In this document: piece after piece, positions 5,437-5,512 of the stretch
Numbering within the stretch: position 1 is the stretch's first letter
How the letters are laid out: every line of letters starts with the position of its first letter
Source: a bacterium
GTDB taxonomy: Bacteria > Bacteroidota > Bacteroidia > Bacteroidales > Muribaculaceae
Direction of reading: 5' to 3'
NCBI GenBank assembly: GCA_004559845.1
Contig: SFWW01000129.1
Coordinates: forward strand, 1 to 5,512
Length of the DNA stretch: 5,512 bases
Position numbers and translations under genes: made by a program
Notes under the pieces: model-generated
The model's database searches: none
What the model saw: the letters and a program-made list of their open reading frames with translations, nothing else
Told to the model about the DNA's origin: nothing

Positions 5437-5512
5437 ACAACGAAGAGTTTGATCCTGGCTCAGGATGAACGCTAGCGACAGGCTTAACACATGCAAGTCG
5501 AGGGGCAGCGAG
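5437..5512 (+). rRNA. rrs: 16S ribosomal RNA, 5' end (partial)
   Basis: AGAGTTTGATCCTGGCTCAG (5444-5463) is the universal 5' conserved segment of bacterial 16S rRNA, corresponding to E. coli position 8 onward, which puts the mature 5' end near 5437. It continues with GATGAACGCTAGCGACAGG, then CTTAACACATGCAAGTCGAG and GGGCAGCGAG. The GGCTTAACACATGCAAGTCGAGGGG form is typical of Bacteroidales. GCTAGCGACAGG with GGGGCAGC favours Muribaculaceae or a near relative over Prevotella, from memory. The gene continues beyond the window. Confidence 0.98.

Noticed and set aside
1..5512. Mobile element, CRISPR array, tRNA, toxin-antitoxin or defence genes
   Set aside because: No transposase or integrase motifs, target-site duplications, regularly spaced repeats or tRNA cloverleaf were seen; the larger gene-free stretches (about 2717-2986 and 4997-5436) are explained by control signals, a small repeat and the rRNA leader.

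Overview
The window comes from a Bacteroidales bacterium, most likely of the Muribaculaceae (S24-7) type. The last 76 bases are the 5' end of a 16S rRNA gene, and its start (GCTAGCGACAGG, then AGTCGAGGGGCAGC) is the form I associate with that family. This placement is from memory of the family, not a search. The promoters agree: they carry the Bacteroidetes -7 box TAnnTTTG, and three of the four have a -33 TTG/TTTG box about 20 bases upstream.

Layout, left to right. Bases 1-2716 hold a minus-strand operon. It reads from a secreted amylo-alpha-1,6-glucosidase-type debranching enzyme (656-2716), through a 77-residue membrane protein (401-634), into a membrane protein that leaves the window (1-401). 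The last two share one base at TGATG and may be the broken halves of one phosphoethanolamine-transferase-like gene. Bases 2717-2986 hold the operon promoter, a strong minus-strand terminator, and a decayed intergenic repeat. Bases 2987-4510 encode a secreted GHL10 (DigH/YngK-type) glycosyl hydrolase with a C-terminal fibronectin-III-like domain. Bases 4511-4672 are a divergent promoter region. On the plus strand, 4673-4996 encodes a small TerB-like helical protein. Bases 4997-5436 are the rRNA operon control region and leader: phased A-tracts, a strong promoter, a hairpin at the predicted transcript start, and further leader hairpins. 16S rRNA begins near 5437.

The two enzymes are exported and act on glycans outside the cytoplasm. 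The debranching enzyme should trim alpha-1,6-linked glucose from glycogen- or starch-like chains, and the GHL10 protein probably acts on cell-wall or other glycan strands. They are separate transcription units and I see no proof of a joint pathway. No mobile element, CRISPR array, tRNA or defence system is visible, and I do not see a new multi-gene system.

The points most worth a second look are these: two apparent small deletions in the debranching operon, one within the catalytic domain and one that may have split the membrane gene; a promoter box that rules out the longest reading of the TerB-like gene; and the compact architecture of the rRNA promoter and leader.
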